From JAVVHH01 sp965199585 (lineage in GTDB: Bacteria; Pseudomonadota; Alphaproteobacteria; Acetobacterales; Acetobacteraceae), in assembly GCA_965199585.1 (NCBI GenBank), contig CBDASI010000002.1, forward strand, positions 62,001 to 126,000: DNA of 64,000 nucleotides, given 5' to 3'. Below, one piece after another: positions 1 through 8,197 of the stretch. Within the stretch, counting starts at the first letter, position 1. Each line of letters opens with the position of its first letter. The position numbers and the translations under genes were made by a program. Under the pieces are notes generated by a model, which did not search any database, had not been told where the DNA came from, and was given only the letters and a program-made list of their open reading frames with translations.

Positions 1-1001
1 CACCTGTCGTCGACGCCCGCCTGCGTAAACGTCGCCATCCCAGCATGGCACGCCAGCGCCCCCCGCACGATCGGGATCGCCAGCGCCGCGCCCGACGCCT
101 CCCCCAGGCGCAGCCCCAACGACAGCAAGGGCTCCTGCCCGAGCGCCTCGGCCAGCCTCCGGTGACCGCTCTCGGCCGACAAATGCGAGATCATCGCGTG
201 ATCCAACCCGCCGGGCACTAGGGCGGCCAGCGGCGCCGCCGCCGCCGTCGAGACGAAGCCGTCCAGCAACACCGGCACTCCCAAGGTCCGCGCCGCCAAC
301 GCCGCCCCGAAGATCGCCGCCAGCTCCCGCCCGCCCAGCGCCGCCGCCAGGGCCAGCGGATCGCCACGGGTGCCACGATGCCGCACCAGCGCCGCGTCGA
401 TCGCCGCCTGCTTGCGCCGCAGCCCGGCGTCGTCCACACCGGTGCCGCGCCCGGCCCATGCCGCGCCGTCGCCGCCGAATAGCCCGGCCGCCAGCGCCGC
501 CGCCGCCGTCGTGTTGCCAATCCCCATCTCGCCCAGCGCGATCAAATCCGTCCCCGACCGCACCGAAGCGAACCCGGCCGTGACCGCCGCGAGGAACCCG
601 GCCTCGTCCAGCGCCGGCGCCACCGTCATGTCCGCCGTCGCCCGTTCCAACTCCAGCGGCACTACCCGCAGCGACGCCCCGGCCTGGCGCGCCAGCTGGT
701 TGATCGCCGCCCCGCCCGCGGCGAAATTGGCCACCATTTGCGCCGTTACCTCGGGCGGATAGGGCGACACCCCTTGCGCCGTCACGCCATGGTTGCCGGC
801 GAACACCAGCACGTCGACCTGCTCGAGCCGCGGCATCGCCCGCCGCTGCCAGCGCGCAAGCCAGGCGGCCAACTCCTCGAGTCGCCCGAGGCTTCCCGGC
901 GGCTTGGTCAGCTGTCCCTGCCGGACCCGCACCGCCTCGGCTGCCGCGTCATCCCCCGCCGGCAGCGCCCGGCAGAGCGCCCGCACGTCGTCGAGCGTCA
1001 T
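1..1001 (-). CDS. cobT: Nicotinate-nucleotide--dimethylbenzimidazole phosphoribosyltransferase (partial at window edge)
   Basis: Makes alpha-ribazole phosphate from nicotinate mononucleotide and 5,6-dimethylbenzimidazole, the lower-ligand branch of cobalamin synthesis. About 333 residues are present, against roughly 340-350 for the family, and the reading frame runs off the left edge near the usual family ending (MATFTQAGVDD), so only a few residues are missing. Family landmarks read from the sequence are LTKPPGSLGRLE near residue 35, FAGNHGV near 65, ALGEMGIGNTT near 155 and LDGFVSTAAA near 245. The ATG at 999-1001 overlaps the cobB stop as ATGA, so it is probably translationally coupled as the last visible gene of the minus-strand cob series. 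The name collides with the cobaltochelatase subunit also called CobT; this is the phosphoribosyltransferase (CobU in Pseudomonas denitrificans naming). Confidence 0.95.
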   Translation of the reverse strand, partial: MTLDDVRALCRALPAGDDAAAEAVRVRQGQLTKPPGSLGRLEELAAWLARWQRRAMPRLEQVDVLVFAGNHGVTAQGVSPYPPEVTAQMVANFAAGGAAINQLARQAGASLRVVPLELERATADMTVAPALDEAGFLAAVTAGFASVRSGTDLIALGEMGIGNTTAAAALAAGLFGGDGAAWAGRGTGVDDAGLRRKQAAIDAALVRHRGTRGDPLALAAALGGRELAAIFGAALAARTLGVPVLLDGFVSTAAAAPLAALVPGGLDHAMISHLSAESGHRRLAEALGQEPLLSLGLRLGEASGAALAIPIVRGALACHAGMATFTQAGVDDR

Positions 1002-2317
1002 GCCGACGCGATCGCGTGGAAGAACGAGCCCGACACGTGCCCCCGCACGCCGCCGGCCGGACCCAGGTCGCGCCCGGCCGAGTCGGTCAGCGCCGCCAAC
1101 CTTGCGTCGCCCCCGGGGTCGGTCGTCACCGCATAGTGGAACTCGTGCCCGCGCACCGCCGTTCCCGCCCGCCCGATCGGCGCATCCACCAGTAGCCGCG
1201 CCTCGCGATAGCCGAGGTTCAGCTTGCGCCGCGCGAAGCTGGTCGCATGCCCCAACAGTCCCAGCATGGGATGCACGTGCCCCGCCGCATCCTCGAGCGA
1301 GGCGCCGAGCACCATGAACCCGCCGCATTCACCATGCACCGGCCGGCTCGCCGCAAACTGCGCCATCCCAGCGCGGAACCGCCCCGCCCCCGCCAGCGCC
1401 GCGGCATGCAGTTCCGGGTATCCGCCCGGCAACCAACAGGAATCGCACGCCGCCGTCGGCACCTCGTCCGCTAGCGGCGAGAACGGCACGATCTCCGCGC
1501 CGGCCTGCCGCCACGCCGCGGCCAGATGCGCGTAGAAGAAGCTGAACGCCGCATCCTGTGCCAGCGCCACACGCTGACCCGGCGGCCGGAACCCGGCACC
1601 CTCTCCCGCCCCGACGCTCACCGGCGCCGCCATTGCCATGATCCCATCGAGGTCCAGGCTGCGCTCCCCTAGATCGGCCAGCGCCGCGAACAGCCGCGCC
1701 AGGTCGCCATGCTCGCCGGCCTGCACCAGCCCGAGATGCCGCTCCGGCAACGCGATCGCCGCGTCGCGCCCCACGCTGCCCAGCACCGGCATCGGCACCG
1801 CCGCCATCGCCGCCGCGGCCTGCGCCCGATGCCGCTCGCTGCCGACCCGGTTCAGCACTACGCCGCCGATCCGCACGCCCTCCCGATGCCCGGCAAACCC
1901 CCGCGCCACCGCCGCCGCGCTCTGCGACTGTCCCGACACGTCCAGCACCAGCAACACCGGCAGCCCGAACCGCGCCGCCAGTTCCGCCCCCGCCCCGCTC
2001 CGCCCCGGCGCCGCCTCGACCCCGTCGAACAGCCCCATCGCCGTCTCGATCAGCACGATGTCCGCCTCCGCCGCGAGCCCGGCCATGATGGCGTCGAGCT
2101 GCGCCGGCGCCATCGCCCAGGCCTCCAGGTTCGGGCAAGGCGCCTCGCTCGCCGCCGCATGGAAGGCCGGGTCGATGTAGTCCGGCCCGGATTTGGCCAC
2201 CCGCACCCGCAGCCCGCGCCGGCGCAACGCACAGGTCAGCGCCAGCGTCAGCGTCGTTTTGCCCGAGCCCGACCGCGGCGCCCCGATGATTAAGCCCCGC
2301 GCGCCCACCCGCTCCAC
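998..2317 (-). CDS. cobB: Hydrogenobyrinic acid a,c-diamide synthase (glutamine-hydrolysing)
   Basis: ATP-dependent amidation of the a and c side chains of hydrogenobyrinate, using glutamine. The N-terminal dethiobiotin-synthetase-like domain has a P-loop (GAPRSGSGKTT, about residues 12-22) and the KSGPDYIDP motif. The C-terminal class I glutaminase-like domain has the nucleophile region HGECGGFMVLG and a final GHEFHY segment. The start is uncertain: GTG at 2317 has an AGGAG directly against it, while GTG at 2308 has GGAGG about 10 nt upstream and may be the true start. Either start lies inside the 3' end of cobA (10-30 bp overlap). About 437-440 aa, normal for the family. In the aerobic pathway this step precedes cobalt insertion by CobN. 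Confidence 0.95.
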   Translation of the reverse strand: MERVGARGLIIGAPRSGSGKTTLTLALTCALRRRGLRVRVAKSGPDYIDPAFHAAASEAPCPNLEAWAMAPAQLDAIMAGLAAEADIVLIETAMGLFDGVEAAPGRSGAGAELAARFGLPVLLVLDVSGQSQSAAAVARGFAGHREGVRIGGVVLNRVGSERHRAQAAAAMAAVPMPVLGSVGRDAAIALPERHLGLVQAGEHGDLARLFAALADLGERSLDLDGIMAMAAPVSVGAGEGAGFRPPGQRVALAQDAAFSFFYAHLAAAWRQAGAEIVPFSPLADEVPTAACDSCWLPGGYPELHAAALAGAGRFRAGMAQFAASRPVHGECGGFMVLGASLEDAAGHVHPMLGLLGHATSFARRKLNLGYREARLLVDAPIGRAGTAVRGHEFHYAVTTDPGGDARLAALTDSAGRDLGPAGGVRGHVSGSFFHAIASA

Positions 2318-3120
2318 TCCTCCAATCTCGGCAGCAAGCCCAGCAGCTTCGCCCGCGTCTGCACGATGCTGCCGATCACCACGATCGCTGGCGACCGCAA
2401 CGCCTCGCGCTCCACCAGCCCCACCAGCCCGTCCAGCGTCGTCACCAACACGCGCTGCCGCGGCGTCGTCGCCCACACGATCGCCGCCGCCGGCAACGAC
2501 CCGGCCATCCCCGACCCCATCAGCGCCGCCGTGATCGCCGCCACGTGCGAGACGGCCATATACAGCACCATCGGTTGCCCGAGCCGCCCCAGCGCTGCCC
2601 AATCGACGTCGCCCGGCAAAACCTCCGCCGCGTCCGCGCTGTGCCCGGTCGCCAGCACGATGGCCTGGTTCTCGCCCCGCAGCGTCGCCGGGATGAACGC
2701 CGCCGTCAGCGCCGCCAGACCCGACGAGATGCCGGGGATCACGCGGAACGGGATGCCCTGCTCGGCCAGCGCCAGCACCTCCTCGCCGCCACGCCCGAAC
2801 ACGAACGGATCGCCGCCCTTGAGCCGCAGCACCCGACGCCCCGCCCGCGCCAGCTCGATCAGCTGCGCCGTGATGTCCGTCTGCATCGCCGACGGCCGCC
2901 CGCCCCGCTTGCCGGCGAACAGCTTCTCCGCGGCCGGCCGCACGAAATCGACGATCCGCTGATCGACCAGCGCATCGAACACCACCGTGTCGGCCTGCTC
3001 CAGCGCGTGCAACGCGTGCAGCGTCAGCAGGCCGGGGTCGCCGGGTCCCGCACCGGCCAACCAGACATGGCCCGGCAGCAACTCGGGAAACCCGCGCATC
3101 GCATTCTTGACCGCGCTCAC
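2290..3120 (-). CDS. cobA: Uroporphyrinogen-III C-methyltransferase (SUMT)
   Basis: Transfers methyl groups from SAM to C2 and C7 of uroporphyrinogen III to give precorrin-2, the branch point into corrins (and siroheme). 276 aa, single SUMT domain without the CysG dehydrogenase/ferrochelatase extension. Motifs: LAGAGPGDPGLLTL (residues ~20-33), DALVD, GKRGG, and LRLKGGDPFVFGRGGEE with the SAM loop, then PGISSG. The GTG at 3120 gives 276 aa; an in-frame ATG at 3099 (residue 8) is an alternative. No strong Shine-Dalgarno is visible for either. It is divergent from cbiD with only 5-14 bp between start codons, and downstream it overlaps cobB. It is separated from the preceding minus-strand gene cobM by the oppositely oriented cbiD. 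Confidence 0.96.
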   Translation of the reverse strand: MSAVKNAMRGFPELLPGHVWLAGAGPGDPGLLTLHALHALEQADTVVFDALVDQRIVDFVRPAAEKLFAGKRGGRPSAMQTDITAQLIELARAGRRVLRLKGGDPFVFGRGGEEVLALAEQGIPFRVIPGISSGLAALTAAFIPATLRGENQAIVLATGHSADAAEVLPGDVDWAALGRLGQPMVLYMAVSHVAAITAALMGSGMAGSLPAAAIVWATTPRQRVLVTTLDGLVGLVEREALRSPAIVVIGSIVQTRAKLLGLLPRLEEWSGWARGA

Positions 3121-3125
3121 CTATA

Positions 3126-4214
3126 TTGAGTCCGGTGGAACGCACTTCTCTGCGCCGCGGCTGGACCACCGGCGCCTGCGCCACCGCAGCGGCTAAGGCG
3201 GCGTTCGTCGCGCTGCGTACCGGCACCTTTCCCGACCCGGTCGAGATCACGCTGCCCGGCGGCGCCACGGCCTCGTTCGCCCTGGCCGAAACGGCGCTGG
3301 GCATCGCGCAGGCCAGCGCCGCCGTGGTCAAGGATGCGGGCGACGATCCGGACGTCACGCATGGCGCGCTGATCCGCGTGGCGGTTCGCCCGCTCCCGCC
3401 CGGCAGCGGCATCGTCTTCGCCGCGGGCCCCGGCGTCGGCACCGTGACCCGGCCGGGACTGCCGATCCCGCCCGGCGAACCCGCCATCAATCCCATGCCG
3501 CGGCAGATGATCCGCGATGCGGTGGGCGAGGCCGACCTCGAGGTTACCATCGGCGTGGACGACGGCGAGCGCCTCGCAGAACGCACGCTCAACGGTCGCC
3601 TCGGCATCGTCGGCGGTCTGTCGATCCTCGGAACCACCGGGGTCGTCGTGCCCTATTCCTGCGCCGCCTGGATCGACACCATCCATCGCGGTATCGACGT
3701 CGCCCGCGCCATGGGCCTGACTCACGTCGCGGGTTCCACCGGCTCGACGTCCGAAGCCGCGGTCCAAGCGCTGCACGTTTTGCCCGATGTCGCGCTGCTC
3801 GAGATGGGCGATTTCGCCGGCGGCCTGCTCAAATACCTGCGCACCCATCCGGTCCGCCGCGTCACGGTCGCCGGCGGCGTCGCCAAGATGACCAAGCTCG
3901 CCCAGGGCCGGCTCGACCTGCACTCCAAGCGCGGCGAGGCCGACCTGCACGCGCTCGCCGCCTGCACCACCGACCCGGCGCTCCGGGCGGAGATCGAAGC
4001 CGCCAACACCGTCGCCGAGGCCTTCGCCCATGCCGCTGGCCGCAGCATCGCACTGGGCGACACGGTCGCGGCTGCCGCATGGGACACTGCCGCCGCCGTT
4101 CTGCGCCCCGCGGACATCGAGTTGGAGATCGTGCTGTTCGATCGCACCGGCACCCTTGCCGGACGCCAGGAATTCCGCCCCGTTCATGCCGCGCCCCTGA
4201 ATCGGCGGTCGTAG
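3126..4214 (+). CDS. cbiD: Cobalt-precorrin-5B (C1)-methyltransferase, CbiD family
   Basis: CbiD methylates C1 of the corrin ring with loss of the acetaldehyde/acetate fragment. It is the anaerobic-pathway counterpart of CobF but is also found in some aerobic-pathway bacteria such as Pseudomonas. The N-terminus LRRGWTTGACATAAAKAA is the CbiD hallmark, followed by GGVAKMTKLAQGRLDLHSKRG. 362 aa, normal length. The start is TTG at 3126 or GTG at 3135; no ATG is available and no strong Shine-Dalgarno is seen. Its start is only 5 bp from the cobA start on the other strand, and its last 31 bp overlap the 3' end of cobM. No cobF is visible in the window, so CbiD probably supplies this step. Confidence 0.95.
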   Translation: MSPVERTSLRRGWTTGACATAAAKAAFVALRTGTFPDPVEITLPGGATASFALAETALGIAQASAAVVKDAGDDPDVTHGALIRVAVRPLPPGSGIVFAAGPGVGTVTRPGLPIPPGEPAINPMPRQMIRDAVGEADLEVTIGVDDGERLAERTLNGRLGIVGGLSILGTTGVVVPYSCAAWIDTIHRGIDVARAMGLTHVAGSTGSTSEAAVQALHVLPDVALLEMGDFAGGLLKYLRTHPVRRVTVAGGVAKMTKLAQGRLDLHSKRGEADLHALAACTTDPALRAEIEAANTVAEAFAHAAGRSIALGDTVAAAAWDTAAAVLRPADIELEIVLFDRTGTLAGRQEFRPVHAAPLNRRS

Positions 4215-4942
4215 TCGGCGTCATATAACGCGCTGTCGCGAAAGCCGTCCGCCGCCAGCGCGGGGCCGACCAGGATGAGCGCCGTGCGTTCCGCCGGGTC
4301 GTCGCGCATCAGGGCAGGCAGCGCCGACAACGCGCCACGGACGACGCGCTCCTCCGGCCAGCTCGCCCGCACCACCACGGCCGCCGGGCAGTCGGCGCCA
4401 TAATGCGGCAGCAGCTCGGCCACCACCCGGTCCAACGCATGGATCGCCAGATGGATCGCCAGCGTCGCCCCGGTGGCGCCGAACGCCGCCAGCGTCTCGC
4501 GCGCCGGCATCGCCGACGCCCGGCCCGAGACTCGCGTCAGCACGACGCTCTGCGCGACCTCCGGCACGGTCAGTTCCCGCCCCAACGCCGCCGCCGCCGC
4601 CGCGAATGCCGGCACGCCCGGCGTCAACGTGTACGGGATCCCGTGCCGCTCCAGGCGCCGAAGTTGCTCCGCCACCGCGCTGTAGATCGACAGATCCCCC
4701 GAGTGCAGCCGCGCAACGTCCTGCCCGCGTGCCGCCGCGGCAACGAACTCCGCCTCGATTGCGTCGAGCGCCAGCGGCGCGGTATCGACCAAGCGCGCAT
4801 CTGGCGGACAGTAGTCGAGTAACGCCCGGGGCACGATCGAGCCGGCATACAGACACACCGGGCACCGGGCCAACAGGTCTCGCCCGCGCACCGTGATGAG
4901 GTCTGCCGCGCCCGGCCCGGCGCCGATGAAATGCACCGTCAC
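4184..4942 (-). CDS. cobM: Precorrin-4 C11-methyltransferase
   Basis: SAM-dependent methylation of precorrin-4 at C11 to give precorrin-5. A 252-aa tetrapyrrole methylase fold: N-terminal VHFIGAGPGAADLITVRG, then LHSGDLSIYSAVAEQLRRL and YTLTPGVPAFAAAAAALG, all typical of CobM/CbiF. The GTG start at 4942 overlaps the cobE stop (GTGA). Its 3' end overlaps the convergent cbiD by 31 bp. Belongs to the cobL-cobE-cobM coupled block. Confidence 0.96.
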   Translation of the reverse strand: MTVHFIGAGPGAADLITVRGRDLLARCPVCLYAGSIVPRALLDYCPPDARLVDTAPLALDAIEAEFVAAAARGQDVARLHSGDLSIYSAVAEQLRRLERHGIPYTLTPGVPAFAAAAAALGRELTVPEVAQSVVLTRVSGRASAMPARETLAAFGATGATLAIHLAIHALDRVVAELLPHYGADCPAAVVVRASWPEERVVRGALSALPALMRDDPAERTALILVGPALAADGFRDSALYDADYDRRFRGAA

Positions 4943-5334
4943 GGCATCTCCGCCAGCGCGCAGGTGGCGCTCCTGCTCTTGATGCGGGGCAGCACCAGCC
5001 GCCCACGCGGCCCCGCCGCCGCCAGCGCGCTCGCCTCGGCCACAGAAGAGTGTCCCACCGCACGCTCCACCAGCGTCGAATGCGTCACACAGCGCGGCTG
5101 CATCGCATGCAGCGCCTGGTCGTCGATCAGCACCAGGTCGACCTGCAGGTAATTGGCAGCCGCGATCAGTCCCGGCTCTCCTCGCCGAAAAGCCGGCGCC
5201 GCCAACACGCTGATGGGCTTGCCCACCGCGACACCAGCCTGCCTGACGAGGGCGACGATCTCCTCCGACTTGCAGCCGCGACGCAGTCCCAGCCCGGCGA
5301 TCAACTCACGACTCAATTCTTGTTCACCGCCCAT
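4939..5334 (-). CDS. cobE: CobE / CbiG C-terminal-domain protein
   Basis: Small protein homologous to the C-terminal domain of CbiG. CobE is required in aerobic cobalamin synthesis, but its catalytic role is not settled. 131 aa; the family segments GLGLRRGCKSEEIVALV near the N-terminus, LAAPAFRRGEPGLIAAA in the middle and the SVAEASALAAAG segment near the C-terminus are visible. The ATG at 5334 lies 22 bp inside the end of cobL, and its stop overlaps the cobM start, so cobL-cobE-cobM look translationally coupled. The lactonase-like N-terminal half of CbiG is absent, as expected for the oxygen-dependent route. Confidence 0.9.
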   Translation of the reverse strand: MGGEQELSRELIAGLGLRRGCKSEEIVALVRQAGVAVGKPISVLAAPAFRRGEPGLIAAANYLQVDLVLIDDQALHAMQPRCVTHSTLVERAVGHSSVAEASALAAAGPRGRLVLPRIKSRSATCALAEMP

Positions 5335-6545
5335 TGCACGATTGCCATTGCCGGACGGAAAGCACGCATCGTGCCAATCTGGTCAAGCCGCTCGATCGCG
5401 ATCCGAGTCAATGTGCCGCCAAAGCGCGCCTGCGCGTCGAACAACGACCCCTGTGTGTCCAGCGCCACCGCATTGGCCACCAATCGCCCGCCGGGCCGCA
5501 ACGCCGCCCACACCGCCTCCAACACGCCCGCCCCCTGCAAACCGCCGCCGATGAACACCGCATCGGGCGCGGCCAGTCCGATCAACGCCGCCGGCGCCCG
5601 TCCGTTCACGATGTCGACGCCTACCGCCCCCAAGTTGAGCGCGTTCCGCGCCGCCCGCGCCGCCCGCTCGGCCTGCGCCTCGATCGCCAGCGCCCGTGTT
5701 CCCCGCCCCCGCAAGCACCACTCGATCGACACCGAGCCCGACCCGGCGCCCACATCCCACAATACCTGCCCCGCGCACGGCGCCAGCGCCGCCAGCGTCA
5801 CGGCGCGCACCTCCTGCTTGGTCAGCTGCCCGTCGTGCTCGAACAACTCGTCCGACAACCCGGCCGATAGCGGCACCACCGTCGCGCCGGGCTCGGCCAC
5901 GACCTCGATCGCCAGCATGTTGAGCGCCCCCACATCCGCCGGCACGCCCGACGCGGCCGGGCCCGCCCGCACGCGCTCCCGCGCTCCGCCGAGAGCCTCC
6001 AGCACATACAGCGTGGACGCCCCGAACCCACGCCGGGTCAGCATCGCGGCCACTACCCCCGGCGTCGCCGCATCGGCCGACAGCGCCAACACCCGCGCTC
6101 CATCGTGCAGCAGCGGGATCAGCGCCTCGACCGGCCGCCCGCAGAACGACACCGTCGCCACATCCTGCTGCCCCCAGCCCAGCCGGCTCGCCGCCAGCCC
6201 GAACGCCGACACGGCCGGCACGCACATCATCTCGCCCGGCCCGACCAGCCGCGCCAGCGCGCTGCCAACGCCGAAACAGAACGGGTCGCCCGACGCCAAC
6301 ACCACCACATCCCGCCCGGACCAGGCCAGCACCGCCGCATAGCCGTCCGTCATCGGGCTCGGCCACGCCATCCGCTCCCCCCGGATCGCCGCGTCGACCA
6401 ATCCCAAATGCCGCGCGCCGCCCACCACCAGCGCCGCCCCGCCGATCAGCGCCCGCACCGCCGTCGACAATCCCTCGAGCCCGTCCTCCCCGACCCCGAT
6501 CACCGTGAGCCACGGCCGCGCTTGGCTTTCCCGCGCCGCACTCAT
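5313..6545 (-). CDS. cobL: Precorrin-6Y C5,15-methyltransferase (decarboxylating)
   Basis: Bifunctional enzyme that methylates C5 and C15 and decarboxylates the ring C acetate to give precorrin-8X. 410 aa with two domains: an N-terminal CbiE-like tetrapyrrole methylase (WLTVIGVGEDGLEGLS, LASGDPFCFGVG) and a C-terminal CbiT-like methyltransferase (LWDVGAGSGSVSIEW as SAM-binding loop, near residue 255; FIGGGLQG). ATG at 6545. It diverges from cobK, whose start is 2 or 11 bp away, so its own promoter, if any, must lie inside cobK. A minus transcript arriving from cobJ is the alternative source. Confidence 0.97.
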   Translation of the reverse strand: MSAARESQARPWLTVIGVGEDGLEGLSTAVRALIGGAALVVGGARHLGLVDAAIRGERMAWPSPMTDGYAAVLAWSGRDVVVLASGDPFCFGVGSALARLVGPGEMMCVPAVSAFGLAASRLGWGQQDVATVSFCGRPVEALIPLLHDGARVLALSADAATPGVVAAMLTRRGFGASTLYVLEALGGARERVRAGPAASGVPADVGALNMLAIEVVAEPGATVVPLSAGLSDELFEHDGQLTKQEVRAVTLAALAPCAGQVLWDVGAGSGSVSIEWCLRGRGTRALAIEAQAERAARAARNALNLGAVGVDIVNGRAPAALIGLAAPDAVFIGGGLQGAGVLEAVWAALRPGGRLVANAVALDTQGSLFDAQARFGGTLTRIAIERLDQIGTMRAFRPAMAIVQWAVNKN

Positions 6546-6556
6546 ACGTGCACCCG

Positions 6557-7306
6557 ATGAACATCCTGATCCTCGGCGGCACCACCGAGGCCTCCGCCCT
6601 CGCCCGCGCGATCGCCGACCGCCCGTGGAAAGCCACCCTCTCGCTGGCCGGCCGCACCCGCGACCCGATCCCGCAACCGATCCCCTGCCGGGTCGGCGGC
6701 TTCGGCGGCGTGGCCGGCCTGGCCGACTATCTCAGCGGCAACCGCATCGACGCACTGGTCGACGCGACGCACCCCTTCGCCGCCCAGATGACCCGCAACG
6801 CCGCCGACGCCGCCGCACGAACCGGCACGACGCTGCTCGCCATCCACCGCCCGGCCTGGACGCGCCCGCCCGGCGCGGTTTGGCACGAGGTCGCCACCAT
6901 GCAGGCCGCCGCCGACGCGCTCGGCCCGGCGCCGCGCCGCGTGCTGCTCACCATCGGCCAGAAGGACCTCGCCCCGTTCACCGCCGCCCCGCAGCATGCC
7001 TACGTCGTCCGCTCGATCGACCCGCCCGCCGCCCCACCGCCCGGCGCCCTCGTGCTGACCGCCCGTGGCCCCTACGACGAAGCTGCCGAACGCGCCCTGC
7101 TGCTGCTGCATCGGATAGAAGTGATGGTCACCAAAAATGCCGGCGGCACCGCGACCGTCGCCAAGCTCGCCGCCGCAGCGGCCCTTGGCATCCCTGTCGT
7201 CATGGTCGCCCGTCCAGCCTTGCCCGACGGCCTTGCTACCGTGCCGACCGCCGCCGAAGCCCTGGCCTGGCTCGAAGTTCAAGCCGAGACCCGACGCAGC
7301 GAATAG
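6557..7306 (+). CDS. cobK: Precorrin-6A reductase
   Basis: NADPH-dependent reduction of precorrin-6A to precorrin-6B. About 249 aa from the ATG at 6557; a GTG at 6548 would add three residues. N-terminal MNILILGGTTEASALARAI is the dinucleotide-binding loop typical of CobK/CbiJ, followed by DALVDATHPFAAQMTRNA and the C-terminal VMVTKNAGGTATVAKLAAA. Lies on the plus strand between the minus-strand genes cobL and cobJ. Its start is at most 11 bp from the cobL start and its last 28 bp overlap the cobJ 3' end. With no space for a promoter between the starts, its promoter should lie within the first part of cobL. Confidence 0.95.
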   Translation: MNILILGGTTEASALARAIADRPWKATLSLAGRTRDPIPQPIPCRVGGFGGVAGLADYLSGNRIDALVDATHPFAAQMTRNAADAAARTGTTLLAIHRPAWTRPPGAVWHEVATMQAAADALGPAPRRVLLTIGQKDLAPFTAAPQHAYVVRSIDPPAAPPPGALVLTARGPYDEAAERALLLLHRIEVMVTKNAGGTATVAKLAAAAALGIPVVMVARPALPDGLATVPTAAEALAWLEVQAETRRSE

Positions 7307-8034
7307 ACCAGCGGCACCGCCCCTTCCCGCTCGATCACCCGCGTCGCCGCCGACCCGATCATCACCAGCGTCCGCATGTCCGCCCGCGCCGGGTCGGCCG
7401 CGCTGATCGTCGTGACGTCGATGCGCTCCTCGGGCCGGCTGACGGCGGTGGCGAAAATCACCGGCGTCTCCGCCGCCAACACCTCGCGCAACAGGTCGAA
7501 CGCTGCCCCTAACTGCCAGGGCCGCGCCGTCGACAGCGGGTTGTAGAGCGCGATCACGAACCCAGCCTCCGCCACTGCCAGCAACCGCCGCTGCACCACG
7601 GCCCACGGCTTGAGGTTGTCCGACAGCGAAATTGCGCAGAAATCCGCGCCCAACGGCGCACCGACCCGGGCCGCCACCGCCATCATCGCCGTGATCCCCG
7701 GCACCACCTCCACGTCCAGCGCCCGCCAACCGGGCTCCCCGTGCTCGATCGCCTCGAACACAGCCGACGCCATCGCGAACACCCCCGCATCGCCCGACGA
7801 CACCACCGCGACCCGGCGCCCGCCCGCCGCCAGCCGCAGCGCATGCCGCGCCCGATCCAGTTCCTCGCGATTGTCCGACGCGTGCTTGACCTGGTCCGCC
7901 CTCGCCGCGACCCGGTCGAGATACGGCCCGTAGCCAATGAAATCCGTTGCCTGGGCCAACATCGCATCGGCCTGCGGCGTCCGCATGCCCGCCGCCCCCG
8001 GCCCGAGCCCGACGATCGCAAGACGCCCGCTCAC
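7279..8034 (-). CDS. cobJ: Precorrin-3B C17-methyltransferase
   Basis: Methylates C17 and promotes ring contraction of precorrin-3B to precorrin-4. 251 aa single-domain tetrapyrrole methylase: LAIVGLGPGAAGMRTPQA, DFIGYGPYLDRV, VAVVSSGDAGVFAMAS, VEVVPGITAMMAVAARVGAPLG and DFCAISLSDNLKPW are all CobJ/CbiH signatures. Start is GTG at 8034. Upstream, 163 bp separate it from cobI, and most of that holds a REP-like element. Convergent with cobK, sharing 28 bp. Confidence 0.96.
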   Translation of the reverse strand: MSGRLAIVGLGPGAAGMRTPQADAMLAQATDFIGYGPYLDRVAARADQVKHASDNREELDRARHALRLAAGGRRVAVVSSGDAGVFAMASAVFEAIEHGEPGWRALDVEVVPGITAMMAVAARVGAPLGADFCAISLSDNLKPWAVVQRRLLAVAEAGFVIALYNPLSTARPWQLGAAFDLLREVLAAETPVIFATAVSRPEERIDVTTISAADPARADMRTLVMIGSAATRVIEREGAVPLVYSLRRVSA

Positions 8035-8067
8035 CCTACCACCAACGCAACACCGTCACCTTCGATC

Positions 8068-8160
8068 GTCATCGCGAGCGCAGCGCGGCGATACAGGGTG
8101 GCGAGCGGAGCCCATGCCGGCACCCTGGACTGCCGCGTCGCGGCGCTCCTCGCAGTGACG
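8068..8160. repeat. REP-like imperfect inverted repeat, copy 1
   Basis: Two arms of about 31-37 bp face each other: the left arm starts GTCATCGCGAGCGCAGCGCG at 8068, and the right arm (8124-8160), read on the minus strand, starts GTCACTGCGAGGAGC and ends GCAGTCCAGG. The left arm is nearly identical (one difference over about 32 bp) to copies at 10719-10753 (minus orientation) and 38278-38312. Sits in the cobI-cobJ gap. Could form a large mRNA hairpin that shields the upstream cob transcript or weakens expression downstream. Confidence 0.85.
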
Positions 8161-8197
8161 GGGTTGAGCCGGGGCGCGGAAAGGCGGCGATCCGGTA

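Noticed and set aside
3107..3127. TTGACC and TATATT as a sigma-70 promoter for cbiD
   Set aside because: The spacing is about 9 bp instead of 16-18 bp, so they cannot be a -35/-10 pair.
998..3637. An 879-codon open frame on the minus strand that could suggest a large CobB fusion protein
   Set aside because: Only the last ~440 codons match CobB; the earlier part runs through cobA and cbiD in another frame and is a consequence of high GC.
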